Positions 1 to 11,882 of a DNA stretch of 64,000 nucleotides are shown here, piece by piece; position 1 is the first letter of the stretch, and each line of letters starts with the position of its first letter. Both the position numbers and the translations under genes were made by a program. This stretch comes from Gentiana macrophylla (taxonomy: Eukaryota; Streptophyta; Magnoliopsida; Gentianales; Gentianaceae): NCBI GenBank assembly GCA_026214975.1, contig JAOBSW010000167.1, forward strand, positions 39,241 to 103,240, written 5' to 3'. A model generated the notes under the pieces. That model was given only the letters and a program-made list of their open reading frames with translations. It searched no databases and was not told where the DNA came from.

Positions 1-440
1 TCAATGACTAGAATAAACATTCTTTCAAATAAATAAGATAACTGAATGTTCTGTTGTTCTAAGAAGGCAGCCACTAATTAAAACATTACATAAAAAAAAT
101 AAGAACAAAAACTATGCAGAGTACCTATGATATGTCATGATCAACGATCTCTCTGATCTATAAATTTTTAACAATAACTCTTCAACCAGAATCTTCAAAA
201 CAAAAGGCCTTGTTTTCATTTTCTATGAAAACCTTCACAACAATTGACAGCTGCCAGAAATTTTAAAAATTTGGGTAATGGTATACACTTCACATATAAG
301 AACGCCGCACTTTATATATAGGAGCAGAGTGCGGCGAAAAGTATTTAAGGTTAGGGGTTGAAATTCGTCAAATTTGGAAAACTCAGGTCAATAAATGAAA
401 AACAAATAATGGGTTAGTGTAAAAATTTGAAAGTCAATTT
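1..440 (+). repeat. Macrorepeat module a, copy 1 (cut by window start)
   Basis: Non-coding repeat carrying landmarks shared with five other places: TCAATGACTA at the start, a block ATATGTCATGATCAACGATC, then GGGTAATGGTATACACTT, a TATATATAGGAGC stretch and CAATAAATGAAAAACAAATA. The same landmarks occur in the same order and on the same strand near 23.9, 33.4, 52.0, 61.3 and 63.97 kb. No coding potential seen. The left part of this copy lies outside the window. Confidence 0.75.
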
Positions 441-478
441 CACGTGCATGCACACCCACACGGCACGTATGCACACAC

Positions 479-482
<4 letters not shown>

Positions 483-545
<63 letters not shown>

Positions 546-566
546 AACACACATTCACACACACAA
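483..566. repeat. Compound microsatellite (AT)n-(AC)n
   Basis: About 23 AT units run directly into about 8 AC units and a degenerate CA-rich tail. It sits where module a ends in CA-rich sequence, also seen at 50.4 kb. Confidence 0.97.
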
Positions 567-700
567 AAGTAAATTATTATTCTATTTCTTAATACGTGTA
601 AAATGTCCTTTCCAAAAAAAAAAACAAACGTGTAAAATGCCTGCATAAAAACTGGGACAGAGATAGCATATGAGATAAAAAGGAACAAAAAAATAAAGAC
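567..700 (+). repeat. Module d fragment, copy 1
   Basis: Contains TTCTTAATACGTGTAAAATG and a downstream GACAGAGATAG stretch, matching module d at 15.55, 31.8, 40.6, 54.4 and 62.5 kb. It is interrupted on its right by the large MULE and continues as module e at 11.88 kb. Confidence 0.65.
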
Positions 701-1600
701 GAAAATTCGAAATATATACCTTTGGGTAAAAATAGTTTTTTTTTGTATACCCCTATTTTTAAGTCTTACAAGCATAACCCTCAGTAGGACGAGGGGCAAT
801 TTGGCATTCAGGACGGAATATAATGCCATGAGGACGGGTTGTTTTTCATTGAGGTCGGACTAAAATAACACGTCCTCAGTAAATTTTCTCACTCGGCCGT
901 GCTAAAAATACTTGTCCTGAATTTTTGCAATTGTCCGACATTTTAATAATTGATTACTGTTTGTCAATTACGATTCGCTTTTTTTTTTTTTTTTTTTTTG
1001 AAGGCCTCAATTACGATTCTTCAGGAGTAATTCTTCAGGCGTAATTGTTCAGGTCGCAAAAAAAGACCATCATCATCTGCAAAATCCTTCTCCTTTGACT
1101 GTTCCTACACCCGCTGTCATCTTCCTCCTCCGGCGTGATTTCAAACCCATCTTTTCATTATTCGATCGTCATCTAATTTGAAAAATAAAACCATTTATTT
1201 TCAAATTGTGCTGCAAAATAAGGCTAAACACTCCGGAGATTTGGAACATCGTACATTGAACTCAATTCTCGTGGATTTTCCGATTCTATTTATACTGCGT
1301 TTATGTTTTTGTAGCTTTTCTTTGTTCCTCCTCCTATGATTTAGGGCTTTACACAATTCGATTTCATATAGTATTGTCGTTCCCACATTTATTATTATTG
1401 GTGTTTTAATCTGAATTGTCAACTAAAGTCAACACCTTGAAGCATTATTCATCGATTGCGAACATATGTTTTCTGTTCTTGTTCTTGTACTTGATTAGAA
1501 CAAGAGCAAATGAAAATTGTTTGTTAATCTGCAAGTTTTTCCATATATTAATGCTTTGATTCTGAGTTTTAAGTCTCATTGAAGTGCTAGAACCGTAATA
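700..1600 (+). repeat. MULE left terminal inverted repeat (~0.9 kb)
   Basis: Reads as the reverse complement of 10990-11882 nearly throughout. Shared landmarks include TTTGGGTAAAAATA near the tip, AAGTCTTACAAGCATAACCC, GGTGTTTTAATCTGAATTG and GAAGTGCTAGAACCGTAATA at the inner end. Small indels include a T-run at about 980-1001. Such long repeats in MULEs normally hold the promoters of the internal genes. Confidence 0.9.
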
Positions 1601-2265
1601 TATGGAATATTTTCACATGGTTAGCTTCATCTGTGAAAATCCTCAGCCATATTTTATAGGTTTTTGCCGAGAAGGACATATTTATAGGAAAATCCGGCTC
1701 CAAGGACACTAGTTATTAATTAGGACAAATCACATGGAAACTTACCAATATACCCTCTTTTAATATTTAAGTATTTTTCGAAAAAAAAAAAAAAAAAAGC
1801 ATTGATTGAAAATAAACAGAGCCGTATTTTATGCTGATTTCATGAACTTGGCGGCGGTTATGATCGGATCACAAAAATGATCCCCGATTTTAGCAACTAC
1901 GGTTATAGCATTATCTCCCCCTGCTTTTCTTTTTTTTTTCTTCCGTTTGTCTATGATTGCGTATTGCGGCATCAGCTTCTGTGCAATCATTTTCTGTGTA
2001 AATCATTTAGTTTATTGTGGCAATCATTTTCTGTGTATGCTCGACTGTTGTCAGGTATTTATTCGTAATTGCTTCGTTGTTATTTAATCATGATAATGTG
2101 CAGACGATTTGCTGTTGTACGTGGAACCAAATATTTCCTTTCTCAAACGATTTTGCTGTTGTTTCCTTTTACTGTCTTTACGATTTCAATGGATTTGCTG
2201 GTATGTAAATTGACTGTCTTTATTTTTCATTTCATGTGAATGCGCCAGGCTCTGTTACGGGCAAA

Positions 2266-4685
2266 ATGTTGATTCTCATGTGCACATTTAATCGAGAAAC
2301 GTGTGTCCTTCCGATAACTTATCAAGCTACCCTCAAGTCTATACACGACAAGGTTTCTAACCGTTGGACGGAACTTAAATATTTGTGTATCAATTTACAG
2401 TACTCGGTCCCCGGGTATCCAAAGTGTTTGCTTAGGTGTGATGACGATGTGGTTTCTTTGCTTTCATTAGCTGATTCATACGAGATTAAACGTGTAGATG
2501 TTGAGGTCATCGGAGATGGTGTTATTGGCTCTTCTTCCACTTACACCGATGGGTATGCACTCTTAGGTCAGCAAGTCACTATTGACAATGATGAGTCTAT
2601 GTTAATGTGTTTACCACAGTCAAACGACACACGCCGTATGAATTTAGGTTGGGATAAATTGATAGTAAAGGAAGGACAACGTTTTGTTGGCGGTGCTATT
2701 GAGTTTAGGGGACGATCGCAAAAATTGTCGATCTATATCTGGATTTCATTACGTATACACTAAAACGATAAGAATAGAGTTCAAATTGAATGTGTTATGA
2801 AGGATGAAAGAAAATGCGGTTGGATGGTTCATCTTTGTGAAGGATAGGTCGGATGATTCTTTTGAATTGAAGAAACTTTGTAATGTACACACGTGTGGGA
2901 CAGATTCTCGTTATTTTGGTATTTCACGTTTGAATTCCCCAATGTTGAGAAGTTGATACGCGATCGTGTTCGTGATAATCTGAATACGTCGCCAACCGAT
3001 GTCAAAAAATTCGTATTGTCACACTTTAGAATTGAAGTTTCATATGATGTAGCGTGGCTCTTGTGAAATTAGCTAGGAATCCTTATACGGCGACATTCAG
3101 CGATCTTTCAATCGATTGCTCGCTTACTTGTAAGGTTGTTTATCAAACAAACCCTGGCTCCGTTGTACTTTTGGATGTTGATGAGAAGTCCCGTCGTTTT
3201 GTACGGATTTTTGTTGCCTTCGATGCTTGCATTAGGGGGTTTAATTTTTGTCGACCTATGCTATTTGTGGATGGAGCCCATTTAAAGGGTGATATGAATG
3301 GTCAATTGCTATCGGCTACCGGAAAAGACGGTGACAACGGTACGTTATCGTTTTTTTTTTAGACCAAGACTTATATTTTCGACCTTGTGCTATTGGTACG
3401 CTATCGTTGCATAGTTAATTTGTTGTACTTCATGGGTTCTAGATGCATTAATTTACAATGAACAGTATGCGTTAATATGCACCATTTATTTTACAATAAT
3501 TGTTCACATTTTAAATTAATACGTGTAGGTTTATTTCCATTGTGCTACGCTGTTGTTGACTCCGAGTCCGAAGAAAATTGGAGTTGGTTTCTACTTCAAG
3601 TGAAGAATTTGCTTACACCAGCTCGTAGGATTACCTTCTTCACTGATAGGAACCCTGGTTTGTTGGGGGGGCATTGCCTTCTATTTTTCCAGATGCATAT
3701 CATTCGTACTGCCTTTATCATTTAAAGTTAAACCTGAAGAATTGTTTTAGTGGTACCAAAGGGGCCGATAAAGCTTTGCGGGGCCATATGGTAAAATTGC
3801 TATTTAAATGTGCTTACGCTGCAACCGTACAAGAATATCACAATCACATGGATAAATTGAAACGTGAAGGAGGGGAAAGAGCTGTTACCTTTTTTAAGAA
3901 CTTAAACCCCGAGAATTGGGCAAATGCTTATTTTCCAGGATGTCGTTATGGCCACACAGCTTCAAGTGCTGTCGAGTCCTTCAATTCGTGGGTGTTCAAG
4001 GAAAGACACTTTCCTATTTTAAATATGATTGATGGAATTCGTTTAAAAATTATGAAGCAGCTTTCCGATGAGTGTGATAGTACTCGCTTTTTTTTATGGT
4101 TTTATCATACAAGTTCATTAATTTGAATAAGTTTGTTAGTAAATCATGTATTGTATTGAAGCGAGATAGGCGAGCAAAATGTGGCCAATGGACATCGACT
4201 ATATGTCCCAAAGTTGACGCTTAAGTTGTATGAGATAATGGACTCGGGCGAGATCTACAGTTGTTCGATCAACTCAATACCGGTATGAAGTTCTATCATT
4301 TCTGACAGCGTCCGTTAATTTGGAGTTTTGTGCTTGCTCATGCGCCGAGTGGCAACGTACTGCTTACCCCTGCATTCATGGTATGGCTGTTATTAGAAGT
4401 ATTGGGCTCAATCTACATAAGTATGTTGATATATATTACTTAAAGCAATCGTACGTTGATGCCTACAAATATGCAATTTTCCCTGTACCGCCTTCAGATA
4501 GTCGGTGGGGACGAGTTCTTTGGGGGATACAGTGGTTGCTCCAACCCCAAAGCGACAGCCCGGAAGACCACGGAAAAAGCGTATTAGATCCAGGGGTGAG
4601 TCGGCGACATCGAACAAACGAAGTCGGTAAGAATGTATTGGAAAGAACAGCACTGAAACCATATGCACCAACCGTTGACGTTTAG
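2266..4685 (+). pseudogene. MURA-type (mudrA-like) MULE transposase, decayed
   Basis: Encodes the DDE transposase that would cut and integrate MULE ends. The start is the methionine of MLILMCTFN, the usual opening of this family; an upstream in-frame extension lacks an ATG. Order of parts: an N-terminal PB1-like region (2266-2763), a degraded zinc-finger/linker region (2770-3060), then the catalytic core. The first D is in FVDGAHLKG (~3270), the second in FFTDRNPG (~3640), and the E in SAVESFNSW (~3970). A SWIM zinc finger follows, CSCAEW..YPCIHG (~4330-4390), then an AT-hook-like PGRPRKKR (~4560) read in another frame. A GT-AG intron at 3340-3528 joins DGDN to GLFPLCY. Stops occur around 2764-2900 and 4126-4280, and the frame shifts at a run of seven G (3665-3671). 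Non-functional as it stands. Confidence 0.92.
3340..3528 (+). other. Intron in MULE transposase
   Basis: Starts GTACGTTATC and ends ACGTGTAG. Removing it fuses the codons of D-N with G-L-F-P, restoring the conserved transposase stretch between the first catalytic D and the E-S-W block. Inferred from reading frame and splice consensus. Confidence 0.75.
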
Positions 4686-5560
4686 TCCCATTTATTGTAA
4701 TTTTTTTTTTCAAGTAAGTCGTAGCATTGTACCGTCAATAATATTCCACTTTTTCCCATTGTACGAATGGTTCTCTTGTCTGGATTTGTTGTTTCCTTGA
4801 ATTAGAATCCAATGAATAATTAGTTGTATTTCCTTCTCCAGTAATATATGTTACGATTGATCATTCATTTTATGTCCGACAAGATGAAAAGTTGTTACAA
4901 ACTAACGTTTAATAGTAGTTCTAATAGTAAGCAGACGTTCACATGGAAGTCGTAACCGGAACAATAATAATCCATGTAACTTCATTCATACAAAGTAACT
5001 TTCATACAGATCAAGTAACATTCGTGTGTTGAAGGAGATGGAGCATTGAGCAGATGAAGTAAGCCTCGACCAATGGTACATATCAAGTAACATTTTCCCC
5101 TATGATTGAAGCAAGTAACATTCGAGCGACGATGCCGATTAAGGACGAGGCAGGATGCATGAAGCATATGAAGTAACATTCAGGTACAACTTAGAACTTC
5201 AAAACCTCCAATATACAGATCAAGTAACATTCATGATTGAAGGGGGTAAGCATGAAGCAGACGGATGAAGCAGACAAATGAAGTAACATTCATGAAGCGT
5301 AGTAATTCACAAATAGATTACATGTAGATAAAATGCATTCAAATGAATTAAATCACCAGTACATGTCCTTCACGGACACATTAATACATATTATTAAAGA
5401 TGCAACAAGACATTGTCCCACAAATGAAAACTTAAATAAAACATTCTGCCACAACCAAAAGGAAAAAATAAAATAAAATGTAGTTCTGATGTTTATTTTT
5501 CCACGCCCAACAATGAACGTCGATGCTATAATTAAAGTAATCTTAAACAATCCTGCCTGT
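4686..5560. repeat. MULE intergenic region with AGTAAC motif cluster
   Basis: The space between the two convergent MULE genes. From about 4990 to 5290 it holds seven copies of an AAGTAACATTC-like 11-mer (near 4995, 5024, 5089, 5112, 5171, 5222 and 5282), irregularly spaced 25-60 bp apart and all in one orientation, mixed with GATGAAGCAGA stretches. No ORF of note. Confidence 0.7.
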
Positions 5561-8500
5561 CGCTCCCCCTTTACTCTAATGGCACTTCGTGAACATGATT
5601 CATCACAATAGAGTTAACTATCATTGCTTTGATCTTCTCGCAGCCCCACATCCGTTAGCTTCGTGGAATGTCCACTTGTGTTATCTTCGCATGTAGTACA
5701 TCACGTAAAGTGCGTGATCCGACCTACAAACACCAAAGTTGTGTTAAAAAAATTTTATGCAATTCTAAGAATTCTTAATTCACGGGTGGAGTAACTTTTT
5801 CTATATTGTACACTTACGATTCATGATCTTGCAATGGAAGTTTGTTGACCTTCTCCACAACACGTGATGATCTCGAATTCTTTTTGACATTTCCAATCTC
5901 TTTAACATGTAGACATTGCCATATATAATCAACCTGGATGACCAATACATGTCGTGAACTCAATTACCCCTACGTCGATGAAATACCATATACCGAATGT
6001 TACTTTTAATTTGAAGGAAACTTACTATTTTTTGGCAATTCACAAGAAAGTGGTCCGAATCGATCTTCTTAAGGACAACGAGTGATACATTTTCCAAACG
6101 TCCTTCGCTTTCTTTGTACATTAGTAGTAGCACCATCGATATGGTAGTTTTCTTTTCCCTTGGCAGCATAATGGAAAGAAAACTCTTTGTCCCTGTTTAA
6201 TTCGAGCAACGACTTCATTGCACAGCTCGTTTTTGTAGTTCTTCTCATCCGTGTGTTTGCTTAATGTTGCCTGTATACGGGGTGTACAAAATAATCAAAG
6301 AACCATTTTCATTTTCGGTGTTTATGTCAACAACACATTTGTATCCCTAAATAGTTTTAACGAAGATTACTCCACGATGGCGCTTGGGAATATGTGGTCG
6401 TTAGGGTCCATCATGCCGGATTCCTTCAGTGTAATGAAGAATGCATCTACCACCTGTAACACACTTTTAACATATACTTACTTAATTTAATTGCAAGGAC
6501 TTATAATAGCAACGATTCTTACGCTTTCATCAATGAAACTTCCACGTAAAATCTGCATCAGTGATTCCACAGTCACGAACGGGCAATCTCTTGCATCTCT
6601 AGACCACACCAGCCCCCTGTATGTACGGAAAATACACCCTACCGATCATGGCAGATTCTTTTTATAGAAATACTTTATACGAAAATAAAACTACTTACAT
6701 TCTTCCATGGCTTTCATTTAGTGTTCTCAATCTTGTGAAAGCTTCCTCCGTAAGATGCTTACCACATTTGTAAGCTTCCTTCTTCTCCTTCATTATAATT
6801 TTTTGTACGTATGCGTCTTTTCCTACCGCAATGACGTACTCGTCAACATTCACCACTTCGGTCTTCTGTTTCTTTTTTTGTTCCTCATAATGGAATTCTT
6901 CCATCTTCTTCTCCCTTCTTGTTCTTGTTTCATCTTTTACCTCCTAGGAATGGAGAATTGACCGACCGTTGAATGTTGTTGCTGGACAGGGCTGCTGTAT
7001 TGTTGTGTTACTTGATGAACATGCTCAAGTAAATTTGAGTCCTTCAAATCTTCCAGTTCCTCTTCTAATTCTTTCATTCTGTTTTCATTTATCTTTATCA
7101 CCTTTTCTTGCCTTTCAATAGTTGACAAGGCCCTCCCAAACTCATCACGCAGTTTTTTTTCTCACCGGAACTGTCCTTAATTTCTATTTCTAACGCCACT
7201 TTCTCTGCTGTCATGCCGTCCACGGCCATCGTCAACACCTTCTATTCTGCCTCCAGTGCATTACACTTATCCATCATCACAAGTCCCTCCCTCTTCAATT
7301 TCTCAGACGTTATGGCAAGAATCTGGTTGTCGTTTACTAGTCCGTTGACCGTTTTCTTCAACTGTACAACCTCAGAATTGTTTATCAACGATGCCTCCTG
7401 TTTATTTGATATCAACATGTCATCATATTCAATGCCAAATCCGAAGCTAAGAAAATAATTACATTGCGCTGTGTAAAATAATCATATTTACTATAAAAGT
7501 ACGATTTTAGTACCTTTTCCAACAGTTGTATAGTACTTTTAGCCTTCTCCAATTCTCTTTTTAAACTCACATTATCTTCTCGCATTTCCCGCATGGATTC
7601 CTGTGTGTTGTTCAAAAGGCAGCGTGCCTCAAAAACATATTCATTCAAGATAATTCAACAATGTCAATATAAACATAGCTCGAAATGAACTATGTATCAT
7701 CGACGTGACACAATATACTCATCGTTTTGAATTTACAATGTGTTAACATACCACTATACGCCTTTAATATTACCTGTTCAATTACATTTTCTGGCACATA
7801 AGTTGGCGTTGGCGATAGCAGTGAAAACGTTGGTGTGCCACCCCATTCTCCCACATGATGCACATGCTTAAATGCCGCTACTCTTGATGTGCCATCCTGT
7901 AGCTGTTTTCCTTGATTGTCATTTTGTGGTTCGTTATCCACAACCCGCTCTTTCATCTTTCCTTCACTCCCGTGTCCTGTAGTATGTTCTGCCTTCTCAC
8001 CAGTTTCGTTATGCTTGACTTGATGCGGGGTCATTTCCACACATTCTATTTTTCCATTTATCAGCTGAATATGTTCTTCAAAGTCTGAGTCATTATTCAC
8101 AACAAACCTCGCGCACTTTGCGTCGTTGTTACGTTGCATCAATGACAAGCTTGGAATGAGCTATTTTTCTGACTTTGTTGGTTGCAACATGGCTTCCTTA
8201 AACTGCAAACAAACAAGTTTACAAAGAATTCTCCCCCCTCCCAACTAATATATATTTCCCAACATACAAAATAATTGTAGAAAATAGATTACATCATGTA
8301 CACACATGTACCTGATTATCACCCATGTCTTCCAATTTGTTCTCTTTCAGCACGTCCTCCAGATCTTTCAAATTCCACTTTGTAAGCCTAGGTATTCCGG
8401 TTGTGCTTGTTGTATTCGCACTATGCTGTTCTGCAACAACGGCATCCCCCGCCACTTCATTCATCTTATCCCAATGCTCGCAAATCCAATACTGTGCATT

Positions 8501-10052
8501 GAGTAACATTGATTATTTTTCATTTTTCACAGATGCAAGAAGAGGCAGATAGGTGATTAACTTACCAGGAGTAACACCGTGCATCCGTGCACGTTTCTAG
8601 GATTACTCCATTTTCCGTTAAGTCCTTTAAACAATTCACTCAGCACATGTTCAGACCAATTGTATGACCTCAGTCTTTTTAGGTCGTCAACGTAGTATAG
8701 GAACCCCCATGGAATATATAGGCCTGTGTTTGGGAAGAAAACTGACTGTAGCAGAAGTGCACACATGAGCTTGATTGTGTCCTTAGCAGATGTGTCGTCC
8801 TTCTCCACTACTACCCTTTTGATTGCATCTTTAACGATTCTTGCTGTTAGCCTTTTCTCCTCTGCAAATAACCGTGAAGCCAATGCCGATGAACTTCTCC
8901 TGTGTCTCTTCATTTTACCCGTTCCTTCACACCATCTACTATCCCGAACACAAGCTTCACATCCATTAGTTCCGGTTTGTAGTACTTACCACCAAACTTG
9001 AAAGACTTTTCTTGTTTATCGTATGTTGAAATAACATCGTCTAACATTTCGTTAGACCTTTTCCCAAGTTTTAGTTTCTTCTCATCCAAAGCTTTAAACA
9101 GAAACTTGAAAGGGGTTGCCTGCATCAACTCTCGGTGTCTAGCAGTTAGATCTTCCCTTACATCCTTATATAGTTGTTGTATGGTCTTCAGTGTGCACCT
9201 GTATTGATTACCTCCCCTGCATAATGTATGTTACATGTTAGCAACCATCAACTCCTTAACAACAACACCAAAGTACATAACAAAACCACACAACTCAATA
9301 TCAAGTAACACCGTGGTAAAGCAACATTACACTGTTACAACCTACATTAACCATGTAGTAAGAGCTAATCGAGAAGTAACAATTGTACACCAAGTAACAA
9401 TAATAGCAATCGTGCAGCAACATTTAATGGAGAAGTAACACGCACCCTCAATATGCATTTCGTACATAACTCAATCAAGTCACAATTCAACATTTAGACA
9501 ACACTTCAGTAAGCCGACATGTCAAAGTCACCACATGATTCAACGGTGCATTAACATTTAATTGTGAAGTAACATTCACACTGCATTACAACCCACAGTT
9601 ACAGTAACAACTTTCACATGGAATGCTTGAAACAATCAGGCACTTCTTGATTTATGGAGTCACAATTGTAACCCCAAAAAGTAACAAATTTAAAAGTAAC
9701 AATTTCAACATACAGAAATCACCAGTATAGAGTAACATTCTGCCTGGGGAAAAAAAATGCTCTTACGCCTACAAAAACAATTGGCACAAAACTCGTATGT
9801 GCTACCCTTCCTAAGAGCAAGATTCCAATTTTTTGTTTGAACTAATACGACAAAAACAATATTAGCAGATTGATATCATCAAATGCTAATTGGGTTTTCC
9901 TCAATCAAAATGCATACAACCCAAAATAGTGTTTGACACTCAATTTAAGAAAGTAATAGAATCCAAACCTGTTTCAGAACCCAAATCGAATAAAGTTAGG
10001 TATTGGAAAGGAAATCTTACTCATCTGTCTTATTTTTTTGTCCACTAGCCAT
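5560..10052 (-). pseudogene. MULE second gene: DUF1985-like head, coiled coil, possible Ulp1-like tail
   Basis: A spliced gene read leftwards. The start ATG is at 10052 (MASGQKNKTDE), followed by a donor GTAAG at 10020 and an acceptor at about 9217. Exon 2 (9216-8566) carries ATPFKFLF, FKFGGKYYKPELMDVKLVFG and, after a frameshift near 8913, NTGLYIPWGFLYYVDDLKRL and GCTVLLL. This fits the plant DUF1985 / plant-mobile-domain pattern. Exon 3 (8491-8312) gives YWICEHWDKM. Exon 4, from about 8200, has an early stop and then an acidic, low-complexity stretch with EWGGTPTFSLLS. About 7650-6940 is a heptad-rich coiled coil ending SIPR. The tail (about 6900-5600) includes FVTVESLMQILRGSFIDESV and VVDAFF, which resembles the region before the C48 (Ulp1) protease of some plant MULEs, but I cannot see a clear catalytic H-D-C set. 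Function unknown; broken by stops and frameshifts. Confidence 0.65.
9230..10049. repeat. Second AGTAAC motif cluster, inside or upstream of MULE gene 2
   Basis: Lies in the inferred first intron of the reverse-strand gene. Between 9300 and 9735 there are about nine AAGTAACA-like motifs (near 9303, 9374, 9393, 9433, 9567, 9605, 9681, 9695 and 9731), in the same + orientation as the cluster at 4.99-5.29 kb. Otherwise AT-rich with no coding signal. Confidence 0.6.
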
Positions 10053-10600
10053 GGTGACCACCACAGAACGCCGGTGATTCTCTGACTTTTCCCCTTCAGC
10101 GTCACTATCCACTGCTTCAGTATGAATGTATCTTAATCCGTAGATGAGGGATATGATTCTCCGGTCAAGAAACAGTAACAAGCCGATACACAAAACTTCA
10201 GAGCCGTATCATATTCATACTCCCACTAGTTTGAATGATTATTGGGTCTCTCGAAAACTGATTTGTAACTAACAAAATCATGTGTGATTTGTTCAAAATT
10301 CATACGTGATATTTTCTCCTTATTTCTCGGTAGTAACTGATTTCCAATGCGTGATTTTCGTCTATCCATTTCCCCCAAATCTGCTATCAATGCGGTGCAA
10401 GATTTTTTGGAAAGGCACTCATAACGACGTGTGTGGACGCATTTATTTAACAGTTGGATAAATGAGGTCAAAATAAAAAGTAACTATGGGTATGTTTGTC
10501 CAATTATTTTGTTTTTGTCCTTTATAATATCTGAAATCATTCATCTGTGAATATATTATATGGAAGTGGATCAAGTTTTGTTTTTATTTTTGTTATCTAG
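10053..10600. other. Upstream region of MULE gene 2, no gene seen
   Basis: Sequence between the start of the reverse-strand gene and the putative captured exon. Probably promoter/leader of the second gene. A short reverse ORF (10226-10471) has no recognisable feature. Confidence 0.4.
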
Positions 10601-10846
10601 ATGCCTTCATCTGCTTACAAAGATCAGCATAAGGAGCATGCCCGCCAATCCAAAGCCATTAAATGGGATAGCGATGTTTGAAAATCAGTGGAATTCACAA
10701 GGCCTGATCAGGATGCCCCAAAGATGAAGATTAGTACTCCATCTGTGAAGAGAATGGCAAGTGCGGGCCTACAAGTAGATTCTGTTTTAAGAACCAAAAC
10801 AGGGCATCTCAAAGAGTGTTATAACTTGGGAGATAAGCTGGAGTAA
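10601..10846 (+). pseudogene. Possible captured host-gene exon (82 codons, one stop)
   Basis: Reads in one frame from an ATG at 10601 to TAA at 10846 with a single TGA after about 27 codons, where a W codon is one base away. It is preceded by TTTTTGTTATCTAG, which looks like a 3' splice site, so this may be a last exon. The peptide is charged, non-repetitive and gene-like (includes AYKDQHKEHARQSKAIKWDS and STPSVKRMASAGLQVDSVLR). It does not resemble transposase or gene 2. I do not recognise the protein. Location just inside the right MULE repeat fits fragment capture by MULEs. Confidence 0.4.
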
Positions 10847-10989
10847 GAGTTCCCTTATTAGCTTACAGTTGATCCAGTGAGATAATAACCTCCTATAGCT
10901 TCTTTTGCTGAAGTTATTTCATATAATAATAAACAGCAAGTTCAAAGTTCAAACAGCATCTCTTGTGATGAATCATAGTCAACTATTAC

Positions 10990-11882
10990 GGTTCTAGCAC
11001 TTCAATGAAACTTAAAACTCAGAATCAAAGCATTAACATATGGAAAAACTTGCAGATTAACAAACAATTTTCAGCTGCTCTTGTTCTAATCAAGAACAAG
11101 AACAAGAACAGGAAAACATATGTTACTTAATCGATGAATAATGCTTCAAGGTGTTGACTTTAGTTGACAATTCAGATTAAAACACCAATAATAATAATTA
11201 TAATAATAAACAAGGGAACGACAATACCATATGAAATCCAATTGTGTAAAGCCCTAAATCATAGGAGGAGGAACAAAGCAAAGCTACAAAAACAGAAACG
11301 CATATAAATAGAATCGGAAAATCCACGAGAATTGAGTTCAATGTACTGATGTTCCAAATCTCCGGAGCGTTTAGCCATATTTGCAAGCACAATTTGAAAA
11401 TAAATGGTTTTATTTTTCAGATTAGATGACGATCGAATAATGAAAAGATGGGTTTGAAATCACGCCGGAGGAGGAAGATGACAGCGGGTGGAGGAACAGT
11501 CGGAGGAGAAGGGTTTTGCAGATGATGATGGTCTTTTTTTGCGGCCTGAACAATTACGCCTGAAGAATCGTAATTGAGGCCTTAAAAAAAAGAATCGTAA
11601 TTGACAACGTAATTAATTATTAAAATGTCTGACAATTGCCACAAAAAAAAAAAATAAATAAAATTCAGGACGGGGTTTTTAGCACGACCGAGTGAGAAAA
11701 TTTATTGAGGACATGTTATTTTAGTCCGGCCTCAATGAAAAATAACCCGTCCTCATGACAATATATCCCGTCCTGAATGCCAAATTTCCTGTCCTACTGA
11801 GGGTTATGCTTGTAAGACTTAAAAATTAGGATATACAAGAAAAATTATTTTTACCCAAAGGTATATATTTTCAATTTCCCCA
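10990..11882 (-). repeat. MULE right terminal inverted repeat (~0.9 kb)
   Basis: Reverse complement of 700-1600, sharing the tip TTTGGGTAAAAATA (reverse strand) and the inner end TATTACGGTTCTAGCACTTC (+ strand). Mismatches are scattered, consistent with an old insertion. Confidence 0.9.

Larger units (their letters stand above)
700..11882 (+). mobile_element. Large MULE (Mutator-like DNA transposon), ~11.2 kb
   Basis: Bounded by long inverted repeats (about 700-1600 and 10990-11882) and carrying a MURA-type transposase on + and a second spliced gene on -. The flanks rejoin modules d and e, as expected for insertion into a macrorepeat copy. The target-site duplication is not clean: A-rich AAAAATAAAG on the left and AATAATATAC on the right, so the exact end could be off by several bases. 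Between the left repeat and the transposase (1601-2265) there is AT-rich sequence that is probably leader or intron. Both genes carry stops and frameshifts, so the copy is very probably non-autonomous now. Confidence 0.85.

Noticed and set aside
427..829. ORFs over the (AT)n/(AC)n tract
   Set aside because: The peptides are runs of I-Y and T-H dictated by the microsatellite. The same holds for ORFs at 21497-21685, 38407-38589, 39641-39956 and 51129-51314.
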